Part shown: positions 41,042 through 49,225 of the stretch, in pieces
How the letters are laid out: each line of letters begins with the position of its first letter
Position numbering within the stretch: the stretch's first letter is position 1
DNA from: Lachnospiraceae bacterium
GTDB lineage: Bacteria > Bacillota > Clostridia > Lachnospirales > Lachnospiraceae
Assembly: GCA_017550535.1 (NCBI GenBank)
Contig: JAFZOS010000097.1
Coordinates: forward strand, 1-58,552
Length of the DNA: 58,552 nt
Direction of reading: 5' to 3'
Made by a program: the position numbers and the translations under genes
The notes under the pieces: generated by a model
What the model was told of the DNA's origin: nothing
The model's input: the letters and a program-made list of their open reading frames with translations, nothing else
Databases searched by the model: none

Positions 41042-41293
41042 ATGGCTGAACTTGATTTTAATGTTGATGATACTGTTGATATTACCGATGTGAACTGCCC
41101 GGTTACCTTTGTAAAGACAAAGGTCGCGCTCGAGGAGCTTGATGACGGACAGATACTGCAGGTCCACTTAAATGACGGTGAACCTTTGCAGAATGTGCCG
41201 AGGAGCATTAAGGAAGAAGGTCATGAGGTTCTAAAGCTTATAGATAACGGCGACGGTACACATGAGCTTTACATCAAAAAGGTAGGAGACTAA
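41042..41293 (+). CDS. tusA: TusA/SirA-like sulfur transfer protein
   Basis: 83 residues. Starts acidic, then DVNCPVTFVKTKVALEEL: the Cys (C19) stands where TusA has its persulfide Cys, but the usual CPxP second Pro is Thr. Then GQILQVHLNDGEP and VPRSIKEEGHEVL, the TusA fold. TusA takes persulfide from a desulfurase and relays it; here it could link the encapsulated desulfurase to the E1 of module 2. AAAGGAG precedes the ATG. Last gene of the island. Confidence 0.88.
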   Translation: MAELDFNVDDTVDITDVNCPVTFVKTKVALEELDDGQILQVHLNDGEPLQNVPRSIKEEGHEVLKLIDNGDGTHELYIKKVGD

Positions 41294-41300
41294 CCTTTTT
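41276..41300 (+). terminator. Probable terminator of sulfur island
   Basis: AAAAAGGT (41276-41283) / ACCTTTTT (41293-41300), an 8-bp stem with a 9-nt loop spanning the tusA stop codon; A-run and T-run make it potentially bidirectional. Confidence 0.7.
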
Positions 41301-41355
41301 GCAAAGCTAATGCCGGCATTGTGTTAAATAAAATACAAACCTATATGTAATTGTG

Positions 41356-41397
41356 AAAAACAGACTCAAATCCGTACGTGATGGGTCTGTTTTTTTG
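41356..41397 (+). terminator. Second terminator-like hairpin
   Basis: AAAAACAGAC (41356-41365) / GTCTGTTTTTTT (41385-41396) with a loop of about 19 nt and a long T-run, downstream of the first terminator. Together they isolate the island from the next gene. Confidence 0.7.
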
Positions 41398-41410
41398 TGA
41401 TAAGATATAA

Positions 41411-41439
41411 ATGGACCACAAACCCCGTCCCCTGGGGTC
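41411..41439. repeat. Short interspersed hairpin repeat, copy 1
   Basis: 21 nt at 41411-41431 (core GGACCACAAACCCCGTCC) are identical to 44728-44748. Here the element continues CTGGGGTC, which can pair with the GACC..CCCC parts. It lies 30 bp before the start of the phosphotransferase gene and just after a TATAA word. Confidence 0.75.
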
Positions 41440-41462
41440 ATTATTCAGGGAGGTTTCTAAGA

Positions 41463-42455
41463 ATGGTAACAAGTAAGACAAAATATGAAGCATCAAAAGA
41501 AGAGATAAAGGAGCTGTTTTCTTTCCATAAAGTGGGAAGTGTGCTTGATATATCACCTCTCGGAAACGGAGAGTTTAATGCAGCATATAAGGCAAGCTGC
41601 AATAACGGTATATCTTATGCTTTAAAGATCGCTCCTCCGGATGATTCGAGGGTTTTAAGCTATGAAAAGAATATGATGGAGTCAGAGGTGTTCTGGTACA
41701 AACAGATGCATGATAAGACAGACATCCTCTGCCCACGTGTGTATGTTTATGATCCTTCAAAAACAATAATCAAAAGCAGCTGCTTTATAATGGAAATGAT
41801 GGAGGGTGAGCCGCTGTGGGCAGTTGATTTTTCCGCTGATGAATATGAGGAAGTACAAAAGCAGAAGATAGGCATGCTTGCAAAGATCCATAAGATCTCA
41901 AATGACGGATTCGGATATATTCAAACGGGACTTAAGGCTTCATGGTATGAGGCCCTCAGGAATATGTCTGCCGGTCTGGTTAAGGACTGTAAGGACTTAG
42001 GATATGAAACGCCTGACGGAGAACAGTTCATTAAATACATTGATAAGAATGAAAGGCTGCTCCGGACGGTTCCCTGCAGAATGGTAAACTTTGATCTTTG
42101 GGACAGTAATGTCCTATACAATGCGAAGACGGGAAAGATCTGCTGGATCGATCCCGAGCGCGGCTTTTGGGGTGATCCTGTTGCCGATTTCATAACTCTA
42201 GGCTCGGGTCAGAAGGCACCTCTTTCGGAAAAGCTGAAGGAGCTTGAAATCTACAATGGGATGGCAGACGAGAAGATTGACCTTAATGAAGAAACTCAGA
42301 TAAGATATGCACTCGCTGTCTGCTACCTTGCCCTTATCGAGGAAGTGGAAAAATATGTAAGATACGAGCCTGATAATCCCAATTATTTAAGGAACACCGC
42401 CGATGCGAGAGAGATGTACGACATGGCATTCAACTGTCTTGGAACCTGTTTTTAA
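41463..42455 (+). CDS. Aminoglycoside-phosphotransferase-like kinase
   Basis: 330 residues, APH/choline-kinase fold. G-loop-like LGNGEFNAAY, Lys in YALKIAPP, catalytic loop VNFDLWDSNVLY (Asp and Asn of the HxDxxxxN motif, with Asn for His) and metal Asp in WIDPERGFWGDP. It phosphorylates a small hydroxylated molecule; the substrate is unknown and resistance should not be assumed. GGGAGG lies 9 nt before the ATG at 41463; earlier in-frame codons would translate the repeat element. Confidence 0.85.
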   Translation: MVTSKTKYEASKEEIKELFSFHKVGSVLDISPLGNGEFNAAYKASCNNGISYALKIAPPDDSRVLSYEKNMMESEVFWYKQMHDKTDILCPRVYVYDPSKTIIKSSCFIMEMMEGEPLWAVDFSADEYEEVQKQKIGMLAKIHKISNDGFGYIQTGLKASWYEALRNMSAGLVKDCKDLGYETPDGEQFIKYIDKNERLLRTVPCRMVNFDLWDSNVLYNAKTGKICWIDPERGFWGDPVADFITLGSGQKAPLSEKLKELEIYNGMADEKIDLNEETQIRYALAVCYLALIEEVEKYVRYEPDNPNYLRNTADAREMYDMAFNCLGTCF

Positions 42456-42512
42456 ATCGGATGACCGGCAGATTTGGTTATTGCAGCTAAGGATCATTTT
42501 ACGGAGGTTATT

Positions 42513-43502
42513 ATGAAAAAAAATATATTGATAATATTTGCTGCCATTTTAATGGCGGCTTGTCTGAGTGCATGCGGTACGGAAACTAAGGCCGCAGCCG
42601 ATAATTCAGGTAAGTTGAGTATAGTCACGACCATTTTTCCCGAATATGACTGGGTCATGAACATCCTTGGTGATAACCCGGCCGGAACCGAAGTCACTAT
42701 GCTCCTTGATAACGGGGTCGATCTTCACAGTTATCAGCCGACTGCGGAAGATATCATGAAGATATCCACATGCGATCTGTTCATCTATGTCGGAGGTGAA
42801 TCTGACGGATGGGTCGAGGATGCATTAAAGACTGCTGAGAATAAGAACATAACGGCTATAAACCTTTTAGATGTGCTTGGTGAAAAGGTTAAGGAAGAAG
42901 AGATCGTCGAAGGTATGGAAGGCGAGGAAGAAGAGGAAGACGGAGAAGAGGAAGAAGAGGGTCCCGAATATGACGAGCATGTGTGGCTTTCCCTTGAGAA
43001 TTCCTCTGTTCTCGTAAGTGCGATCTCGGATGCCTTGCAGAAGATTGATACGGCAAATGCGGACGTTTATAAGAAGAATGCGGATGCATATAAGGATAAG
43101 CTTGATGCGCTTGATAACGAGTATAAGGCTGCGGTATCGGCTGCTTCGGTAAATACGCTTTTATTCGGAGACCGTTTCCCGTTTCGGTATCTTACGGATG
43201 ATTACGACTTAAATTATTATGCGGCTTTTGTCGGCTGTTCGGCAGAAACCGAAGCGAGCTTTGAGACGATCACATTCCTTGCGGGCAAGGTTGATGAACT
43301 GTCGTTATCATGCGTGATGACGATAGAGGGTACGGATCACAAGATTGCCGAGACCATCGTTAAAAATACCATTAACAAGGATCAGAAGATACTTACAATG
43401 GATTCCATGCAGTCGACAACGTCCAAAGATGTGACAAACGGAACCACCTACTTATCGGTTATGGAGGATAACCTGAAGGTGCTTAAGGAAGCTTTGAAGT
43501 AG
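42513..43502 (+). CDS. ZnuA/AdcA-like metal-binding lipoprotein with acidic loop
   Basis: 329 residues. Signal peptide with lipobox LSAC, Cys21 lipidated. Cluster 9 solute-binding fold: IVTTIFPEYDWVMNIL, first His in DLHSYQPTAED, second in DEHVWLSLEN. The third His of the family is replaced in LFGDRFPFRYL by Asp, and the last acidic ligand may be in TMDSMQ. The loop that is His-rich in ZnuA is instead a Glu-rich stretch (about residues 134-160). No permease or ATPase follows, so it is an orphan or works with a transporter elsewhere. Metal unknown, Zn or Mn likely. ACGGAGG precedes the ATG. Confidence 0.85.
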   Translation: MKKNILIIFAAILMAACLSACGTETKAAADNSGKLSIVTTIFPEYDWVMNILGDNPAGTEVTMLLDNGVDLHSYQPTAEDIMKISTCDLFIYVGGESDGWVEDALKTAENKNITAINLLDVLGEKVKEEEIVEGMEGEEEEEDGEEEEEGPEYDEHVWLSLENSSVLVSAISDALQKIDTANADVYKKNADAYKDKLDALDNEYKAAVSAASVNTLLFGDRFPFRYLTDDYDLNYYAAFVGCSAETEASFETITFLAGKVDELSLSCVMTIEGTDHKIAETIVKNTINKDQKILTMDSMQSTTSKDVTNGTTYLSVMEDNLKVLKEALK

Positions 43503-43530
43503 GATATCGGTCCCCAAAGGAGGAGTAATT

Positions 43531-43560
43531 GCAGATAATAATTGATTATCTGCATATTTT
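43531..43560 (+). terminator. Terminator or operator dyad between metal-binding protein and fic
   Basis: Perfect 9-bp inverted repeat GCAGATAAT (43531-43539) / ATTATCTGC (43545-43553), then ATATTTTTTATT. GCAGAT recurs at 43575-43580, so a regulatory role for fic is also possible. Confidence 0.7.
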
Positions 43561-43595
43561 TTATTATTATATATGCAGATACCGGGAGGGCTATT

Positions 43596-44657
43596 ATGCA
43601 TAAATTTGATTATTCCTTTTTGGATGAAGGAGTATTACCTGCAGAGCTTGTGAATCTTACCTCTACAATATCTGCGTTAAATGCGATATCGGAGGAGCGG
43701 AGAGATAAAAATATCACAGTCTATACTGAACTTGAAAAGATAGCAAGAATTCAATCTGTTAAAGGTTCTAATGCTATAGAGGGGATCGTAACAACAGATG
43801 CCCGAATCAAGGAGATAGTTGAGGGAAACAGTGCTCCTTTGAATCATACTGAAATGGAGATAGCGGGATATAGAAATGCTTTAGATGAAATCCATGCATA
43901 CTATGATCAGATGGTCGTTAGCGAGCATACGATCCTGCATATGCATGAGGTTATGACGGAAGTCGCGGGTTATGACGGAGCAGGACAATATAAAACAGAT
44001 GATAATATCATTGCCGAAATAGATGAAAATGGACGTAGAAAAGTAAGGTTTTCACCTGTACCTGCAGCACAAACGCAGGAAGCTATGGAACAATTGATCC
44101 TTGCATATATCGATGCAAGAGATAATTCAAGGATCAATAAACTGTTGCTTATTCCTTGTGTGATTCTGGATTTTTTATGCATCCATCCGTTTGCAGATGG
44201 AAATGGACGGGTATCAAGACTGTTAACGCTTCTGCTTATGTATAAGAGCGGTTTTAATATTGGAAAATATGTGTCGTTTGAAGAACAGATCAATAATTCA
44301 AGGGATTTTTATTACAGTTCACTTCAGGATTCATCGCATGGCTGGCATACAAATGAAAACTCATATATAGAATTTATGAAAAATTTCCTTTCTACACTTT
44401 ACAAGTGTTATAAGGAATTGGATAAGAGATTTTCAACTGTTAACGGTAAAAAGCTGAAGAAATCGGAGAGGATTGAACAAACAGTGCTTAACAGTGTTTT
44501 GCCTATATCCAAATCAGAGATATGCGGATTCCTTCCTGATGTGAGTCCTACAACGGTTGAGGCTGTGCTTGGAGAAATGGTAAGAGCCGGAGAAGTAAAG
44601 AAGCTTGGTGCAGCAAGAGCAACTAAATATGTAAACGCGAAATTCATAAATAATTGA
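43596..44657 (+). CDS. Fic-domain protein (predicted AMP transferase) with C-terminal winged helix
   Basis: 353 residues. N-terminal Fic_N-like helices contain SNAIEG, which fits the inhibitory S/T-x-x-x-E-G/N motif, so the enzyme is self-inhibited from its own N-terminus. The catalytic motif is HPFADGNGRVSR, complete with His and both Arg contacts. The last ~80 residues look like a winged helix. Fic proteins transfer AMP to Ser/Thr/Tyr of target proteins. No antitoxin gene is adjacent. The base composition looks more AT-rich than neighbours (many TTT/ATA/AAT codons), possibly acquired. GGGAGGG precedes the ATG. Confidence 0.9.
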   Translation: MHKFDYSFLDEGVLPAELVNLTSTISALNAISEERRDKNITVYTELEKIARIQSVKGSNAIEGIVTTDARIKEIVEGNSAPLNHTEMEIAGYRNALDEIHAYYDQMVVSEHTILHMHEVMTEVAGYDGAGQYKTDDNIIAEIDENGRRKVRFSPVPAAQTQEAMEQLILAYIDARDNSRINKLLLIPCVILDFLCIHPFADGNGRVSRLLTLLLMYKSGFNIGKYVSFEEQINNSRDFYYSSLQDSSHGWHTNENSYIEFMKNFLSTLYKCYKELDKRFSTVNGKKLKKSERIEQTVLNSVLPISKSEICGFLPDVSPTTVEAVLGEMVRAGEVKKLGAARATKYVNAKFINN

Positions 44658-44727
44658 GTCCGTGTAACATCATTTTAAATTGACAGCTCTTAAATCCAAA
44701 GCGTATCCGGAAAAAGAATTATAAAAA

Positions 44728-44756
44728 ATGGACCACAAACCCCGTCCCTATGGTCC
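44728..44756. repeat. Short interspersed hairpin repeat, copy 2
   Basis: Same 21-nt core as 41411-41431. Here it forms GGACCA (44730-44735) / TGGTCC (44751-44756), a 6-bp stem with a C-rich loop. It lies 17 bp before the MATE gene start. The change of the 3' arm between the copies suggests a mobile or decaying hairpin element. Confidence 0.75.
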
Positions 44757-44772
44757 ACAGAAGAGTTAAGTA

Positions 44773-46119
44773 ATGATAATCGAAAAAGAAAATATTAAAA
44801 TATACATAAAAAAGATACTGGTCATAGCTATCCCTATCATGCTGTCTAACCTTATCTCTCAGCTTCAGATGATGATAGACCGCATCTTTATAGGGAGACT
44901 GTCACTTACGAGCATGAGCGCCGTGGGTAATGCCACTACACCTATGTGGACAACCATGAGCTCTATTTTTGCACTTACAACAGGCGCGACCATACTTGTG
45001 AGCCAGGCATACGGTGCAAATGAAATTGAAAAGGCGAAGGATACACTTGCATCACTGTTTAAATTCAATAACGTACTTGGCGTCATCTTATTCCTTTTCT
45101 GGCTTATATGTCCTCAGGTCGCGTTTAACCTTATGGGCGTGGATGAGAGTATCATCGGCTTGAGCATCGACTATGCCCGTTATTGTGCACCGATCTATGT
45201 ACTGACAGGCATAGGAGCTTCTGTAAGCTGCATGCTTCAGGTGAGCCAGAAAACGCAGATAATGGTTTGGTACGGGGTGTCTAGATCCGTGGCGAATGTA
45301 ATACTTGATTATGTACTGATATTTGGACATTTTGGTTTTCCTGCCATGGGAGTAAAAGGAGCAGCCCTGGCAACCACGATCGCTGAATTGCTTGGGGATG
45401 CAATAGTCCTTGTATATGTGCTTTATGAAAAAAATCTTAAGCTTCGCCCGTCATTTGCCCGGATAATAAAGGCAGGATTTGGGCTGTATGCCAAAACGAT
45501 CAGATATGGTGCTCCGGCTGCGTGCGAGGATTTTGCATGGAATCTAGGGAACCTGTACCTTATAGCAATGCTTAATAAGGTTTCGGTAGAAGCTGCCGGA
45601 ATACATTCTATCGTATTCGGGGTAGAGCTCATAGCGGTTGTTATGGTTTCATCAATAGGAACGGCCACGCTTACTCTTTCGGGATATGAAACAGGTAAAA
45701 AGAGTATTAAAGGTGTATGGGACGTCGTGCTTTCATCCGCACTTCTAAGCTGGGGTATCGGTGTTTTTAATCTTATATTGTTTATAATTTTCCCGAGGCA
45801 GATACTCGGATTGTTTACTACCGACAAAAATGTTCTGGCCGCAGCGGGGTTATATCTTCTTGTTGTTGGCATAGACCTGTTCCCGAAGAGCGGTAATATC
45901 ATCTTCGGCTCCGGTATCAAAGGATACGGTGAGCCTTCATGGATGCTTAAAACCCAGCTGTTAGGGACTGTGTTTGTCATAATATCCAGCACGATCATGG
46001 TCATGGTGCTCCATATGGGTATTATTGAAATATTCATATTGGTAGCTGTTGATGAGACTTTTAGATTCATTCTTAACAGTGCGAAATTGCGTCGCATTAT
46101 TAAAAACCCCATTTTTTAA
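44773..46119 (+). CDS. MATE-family efflux transporter
   Basis: 448 residues, twelve membrane helices in two related halves. IPIMLSNLISQLQMMIDRIF in helix 1 and VGNATTPMW are typical, as is ISFV-like GAALATTIAELLGD in the middle. Exports cationic drugs or metabolites against Na+ or H+. The ribosome site is poor (GAAGAG), and the repeat element lies directly upstream. It ends in an A/T-rich palindrome (ATTTTTTAAAAAAT) that may terminate transcription. Confidence 0.9.
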   Translation: MIIEKENIKIYIKKILVIAIPIMLSNLISQLQMMIDRIFIGRLSLTSMSAVGNATTPMWTTMSSIFALTTGATILVSQAYGANEIEKAKDTLASLFKFNNVLGVILFLFWLICPQVAFNLMGVDESIIGLSIDYARYCAPIYVLTGIGASVSCMLQVSQKTQIMVWYGVSRSVANVILDYVLIFGHFGFPAMGVKGAALATTIAELLGDAIVLVYVLYEKNLKLRPSFARIIKAGFGLYAKTIRYGAPAACEDFAWNLGNLYLIAMLNKVSVEAAGIHSIVFGVELIAVVMVSSIGTATLTLSGYETGKKSIKGVWDVVLSSALLSWGIGVFNLILFIIFPRQILGLFTTDKNVLAAAGLYLLVVGIDLFPKSGNIIFGSGIKGYGEPSWMLKTQLLGTVFVIISSTIMVMVLHMGIIEIFILVAVDETFRFILNSAKLRRIIKNPIF

Positions 46120-46227
46120 AAAATCATATCCGTATTAAATATCAGAAGGGTAAAAACGGATACCGTAACCCTCAATGAGCTCATTAAATGCAACATGATA
46201 AGTAAGGTGATCAAGGAGGAAACGGAT

Positions 46228-47112
46228 ATGATCAAAAAGAAACTGGTAAAAAAGACGGCAGCATTGGCAATAACCGGTGCATTAACGATAGCGATGACGG
46301 CTACGGTGCTGGCTGCGCCGGGAGGCCGGGGCGGTAATGAAGGCAACGGAGGAAGAGGTCCTTCTCAGGAAATGCAGCAGGGCGGCGGTGTGCCCGGTGA
46401 AGAATTCACGGGGGAAAGGCCTGAGATGCCTGAAATGCCCGATGGTGAAGAATTTACGGGAGAAAGGCCCGAGCCGCCTGAAATGCCTGATGGTGAAGAA
46501 TTCACGGGAGAAAGGCCCGAGATACCTGAAATGCCTGAGCTGCCCGAAGGTGAAGAATCATCAGAAGAAAGACCCGAAATGTCAAACGGAAAAGGCGGCA
46601 GAGGTGGCCGGATGAAAGCCGGAAAGGATTTTAAGGGGATAAATACCGATGATATAAAAACATCGATAGAAACGCTTGAAGACGAAGATGTGAAAGCAGA
46701 TATTGAGGCTCTTTTAAGTGATTACGAGGCAGCAAAAACAGCACTTGATAATGCGATCGAGGAAGAGTCGGATGATATCGAAACTTACAGAAAAGCTGAA
46801 ATGGAAGCTATGAAAGCACTCTGTACCGCGCTTGAGGAAGCCGGGATAGACACACGTCCGGAATTACCTGAAGGTGAAGAATGTGAAAACGGCAAAGGTA
46901 GTAACGAAAGCGAAGAAGGAGAAAAACGGCAGAGGAATAAAGAAAGTTTGGATCAAAGTCAGGAAAAAACTTCAGAAGCCGAAGGTGCTAATACAGCGCC
47001 GGGGAGACCTGGAATGCAGCAGAATGCTTCCTCTGAAGGCGGGAGAGAAGTAAAGTCGGATAATATATTCGTTAAATTCGGCAACTGGCTTAAGTCACTA
47101 TTTTCAAGATAA
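46228..47112 (+). CDS. Secreted low-complexity repeat protein, unknown function
   Basis: 294 residues, not recognised. Sec signal peptide (~1-30, KKLVKKTAALAITGALTIAM, AxA end), a Gly-rich part, then a 16-residue repeat GEEFTGERPEMPEMPD present three times plus a degenerate fourth, a helical acidic domain (~130-205), another Glu/Ser-rich stretch and an amphipathic end FVKFGNWLKSLFSR. Acidic and Pro-rich overall. AAGGAGG precedes the ATG at 46228. It lies directly upstream of sigI-rsgI, and RsgI has a similar Pro/Asn-rich tail, so it may be a SigI-regulated surface protein (inference). Confidence 0.6.
   Translation: MIKKKLVKKTAALAITGALTIAMTATVLAAPGGRGGNEGNGGRGPSQEMQQGGGVPGEEFTGERPEMPEMPDGEEFTGERPEPPEMPDGEEFTGERPEIPEMPELPEGEESSEERPEMSNGKGGRGGRMKAGKDFKGINTDDIKTSIETLEDEDVKADIEALLSDYEAAKTALDNAIEEESDDIETYRKAEMEAMKALCTALEEAGIDTRPELPEGEECENGKGSNESEEGEKRQRNKESLDQSQEKTSEAEGANTAPGRPGMQQNASSEGGREVKSDNIFVKFGNWLKSLFSR
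46396..46539 (+). repeat. 48-bp tandem repeat inside secreted protein gene
   Basis: Three units at 46396-46443, 46444-46491 and 46492-46539, each coding 16 residues; they differ at a few codons (Met/Pro/Ile in the variable slot), so the repeat is not brand new but likely variable in copy number. Confidence 0.9.
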
Positions 47113-47124
47113 ACATGATATAAT

Positions 47125-47862
47125 ATGAATATGAACGAAAAAGCAACGGCCGCGAAGTCTGATGCCGGAGAACGTGAAATATTCATAAAAGACAACGAAC
47201 AGACCATTCTGAAGATCGCTTCCGTGTCATGCGGTAAGTACATAACAAGAAGTGATGATGAATGGTCTGTTGCGCTGCTCGCATTTAATAAAGCGATAGA
47301 TACCTATTCCTCAGATAAGGGTGATTTTGCCCCTTACTCGGGTGTGCTAATAAAAAGAGCGCTCATAGACCATTACAGGTCGGAAAAGAAATACGCATCC
47401 GAGATTCCGGTAAGTTATGATATGCTTTCGGGAGAAGGCGATCATGAGGAAAACACAGATGTGCTGAAAGCGGTTTCAAGAGACAGCGCTATGGTAAGCG
47501 AACAGCTTTTAAGGAGCGGGAACCTTAAGGATGAGATACTTGAAGTTGACGGGCGGCTTAAGAAATACGGGTTTTCATTCCGTGATCTTAAAGACAGTTC
47601 GCCAAAGGCGGGAAAGACAAAAACAGAATGCGCTAAGGCGATAACATATATATTGGACAATAACGATATACTTGATGCAGTGATCGCTGACGGCAGGATA
47701 CCGATAAAGGAGATAACAAAGGCAGCAGGAGTAAATAAGAAGCTGCTTGACAGATACCGGCGGTACATAATAATGGCTGTCGTTATCTTAAACGGGGAAT
47801 ATCCCCTGCTGGCGGATTATCTGCAATATATAAAACACAGCGAAAAGGAGGGATCGGGATAA
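47125..47862 (+). CDS. sigI: RNA polymerase sigma factor SigI
   Basis: 245 residues. Region 2-like part: NEQTILKIASVSCGKYI, SDDEWSVALLAFNKAIDTY, DFAPYSGVLIKRALIDHYR; C-terminal part with GRIPIKEITKAAGVNKKLLDRYRRYI, the SigI-specific DNA-binding end. SigI factors respond to heat in Bacillus and to polysaccharides in cellulolytic clostridia through RsgI. No ribosome site precedes the ATG at 47125; TATAAT (47119-47124) abuts it but has no -35, so co-transcription with the upstream gene is more likely. The last base of its stop is the first of the rsgI ATG. Confidence 0.93.
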   Translation: MNMNEKATAAKSDAGEREIFIKDNEQTILKIASVSCGKYITRSDDEWSVALLAFNKAIDTYSSDKGDFAPYSGVLIKRALIDHYRSEKKYASEIPVSYDMLSGEGDHEENTDVLKAVSRDSAMVSEQLLRSGNLKDEILEVDGRLKKYGFSFRDLKDSSPKAGKTKTECAKAITYILDNNDILDAVIADGRIPIKEITKAAGVNKKLLDRYRRYIIMAVVILNGEYPLLADYLQYIKHSEKEGSG

Positions 47863-49034
47863 TGAAGGCAGTGGTTTTGGATATAACAGACGGCGAAGCT
47901 ACCGTTATGACAAAAGCCGGTGACATCATAGGGGTCAGTGATCGAAGCTATGATATAGGCCAGGAGATCATGATATATGATAAAGCGGAGAAAACCGTAT
48001 TGTTTGCAGGGAAGATAAGCAGATTTATGCCTGCAATAGCTGCAGCTGCCGCACTGCTCATTATAATCGGAGGCGGATCATATGCATATATGAAACCATA
48101 CGGTACAGTCAGCCTCGATGTGAATCCTTCCGTAGAGTACACTATAAACATGTTTGACAGAGTACTTGATGTAAGCGGTGTTAATGATGACGGTAATGAT
48201 ATAATTGCGGATATTGACGTAAAAAAACTTTTAAATAAAAATATAGAAACGGCGGTTGAAGAGACGATCGAGCAGATCGAAGCAGAGGGTTATTTTACTG
48301 ATGAGGACGGCAACTATGTAGTCGTTACGGCAAACACAAAACAGGAGAAGCATACGGATGAACTGGTTGATAAACTGGATAAAAAAGTAGCCGTCCATGA
48401 GAATGTAAATTCAATAGCATCAAAGGTTTCGGATGATGACATCGAGGAGGCACACAGGCAGGGCGTTTCTGCAGGAAAGAAGATGATGATCGATCGCCTC
48501 GGAAGTGTATATGACGAAGGGTTTGACCGTGATGAATGGAACAAAAGAAGCGTAAAGGATATAATGGGGGAATATGACAGGATACAACGGGGCGAGAGAA
48601 AACCGCAGCGTGAAGAAAATATGGAACAGTTCGATGATACATCCGGTCCGCCCGCACCCGGTTCCGAGAAGGATGACAGCTCAACGCTTGATCTGGACGA
48701 TGGTTTACATAACATAGACGATATGAACCCCGGAGATAATAGAAATACAGGCAGGCCCGGACGTGAGATCCCGGATGATAACGGTTATGAGGAAGGGCAG
48801 GATAACGGATCGATAATTGACAGGCCGCCGGAAAATGATAACAGGATGCCTGAGAATGGTAACAGGATGGATAGCATGCCGCCGGAAAACAATGACAGGC
48901 AGACGGACAATGCGCCGCCCATGGATAACGGCAGACCTGTATACAACGGCAGACCCGAAGACAACCGTAAAAATGATATGGGAGGACAGCCCGGACCCGG
49001 AGGAGGTCAGGGATTAAATGAACCGCCCATGTAA
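47862..49034 (+). CDS. rsgI: Membrane anti-sigma factor RsgI
   Basis: 390 residues. Cytosolic RsgI_N domain (~1-52, KAVVLDITDGEATVMTKAG) that binds SigI, one TM helix (~56-76), then the conserved extracytoplasmic part GTVSLDVNPSVEYTINMFDR and a helical segment to ~245. The NPSVEY region is where known RsgI proteins undergo self-cleavage. The last ~145 residues are disordered, rich in Asn, Asp, Pro, Gly and Met (repeats like PPENDNRMPENGNRM) instead of the carbohydrate-binding domains seen in Clostridium thermocellum. The signal sensed is therefore not evident. Confidence 0.93.
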   Translation: MKAVVLDITDGEATVMTKAGDIIGVSDRSYDIGQEIMIYDKAEKTVLFAGKISRFMPAIAAAAALLIIIGGGSYAYMKPYGTVSLDVNPSVEYTINMFDRVLDVSGVNDDGNDIIADIDVKKLLNKNIETAVEETIEQIEAEGYFTDEDGNYVVVTANTKQEKHTDELVDKLDKKVAVHENVNSIASKVSDDDIEEAHRQGVSAGKKMMIDRLGSVYDEGFDRDEWNKRSVKDIMGEYDRIQRGERKPQREENMEQFDDTSGPPAPGSEKDDSSTLDLDDGLHNIDDMNPGDNRNTGRPGREIPDDNGYEEGQDNGSIIDRPPENDNRMPENGNRMDSMPPENNDRQTDNAPPMDNGRPVYNGRPEDNRKNDMGGQPGPGGGQGLNEPPM

Positions 49035-49172
49035 CGGAAAGGACGTGAAATAAATACAGTGGATATTAAGGACGCCATAGGACTTCGCATAGTATGTCTG
49101 TTTATCGATGCTGTTTATGAATGATCACAAACCAATTGATATGCCCTGCTGACTCTTCTGTAAAGAAAAGTG

Positions 49173-49201
49173 TTGACAGCGGCGCATAAAACGTTTATTC
49201 T
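49173..49201 (+). promoter_or_regulatory. Promoter of pheA leader
   Basis: TTGACA (49173-49178), 17-bp spacer, TATTCT (49196-49201); start near 49208. The preceding 140 nt after rsgI (49035-49172) show nothing else recognisable. Confidence 0.7.
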
Positions 49202-49225
49202 GTCAAAAAAGGATTTGGAGTTATC

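Noticed and set aside
41463-42455. Aminoglycoside resistance gene
   Set aside because: Only the general kinase fold is visible and the catalytic His is Asn; a metabolic kinase is as likely.
43596-44657. Fic as half of a toxin-antitoxin pair
   Set aside because: The inhibitory motif is within the same protein and no small antitoxin gene adjoins it.
45423-46112. Antisense frame of 229 codons opposite the MATE gene
   Set aside because: The plus strand shows twelve hydrophobic helices of MATE; the antisense composition is an artefact of that.
47119-47124. TATAAT directly before the sigI ATG as its promoter
   Set aside because: No -35 at proper distance; the position would give a transcript starting inside the gene. 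Read-through from the upstream gene is simpler.
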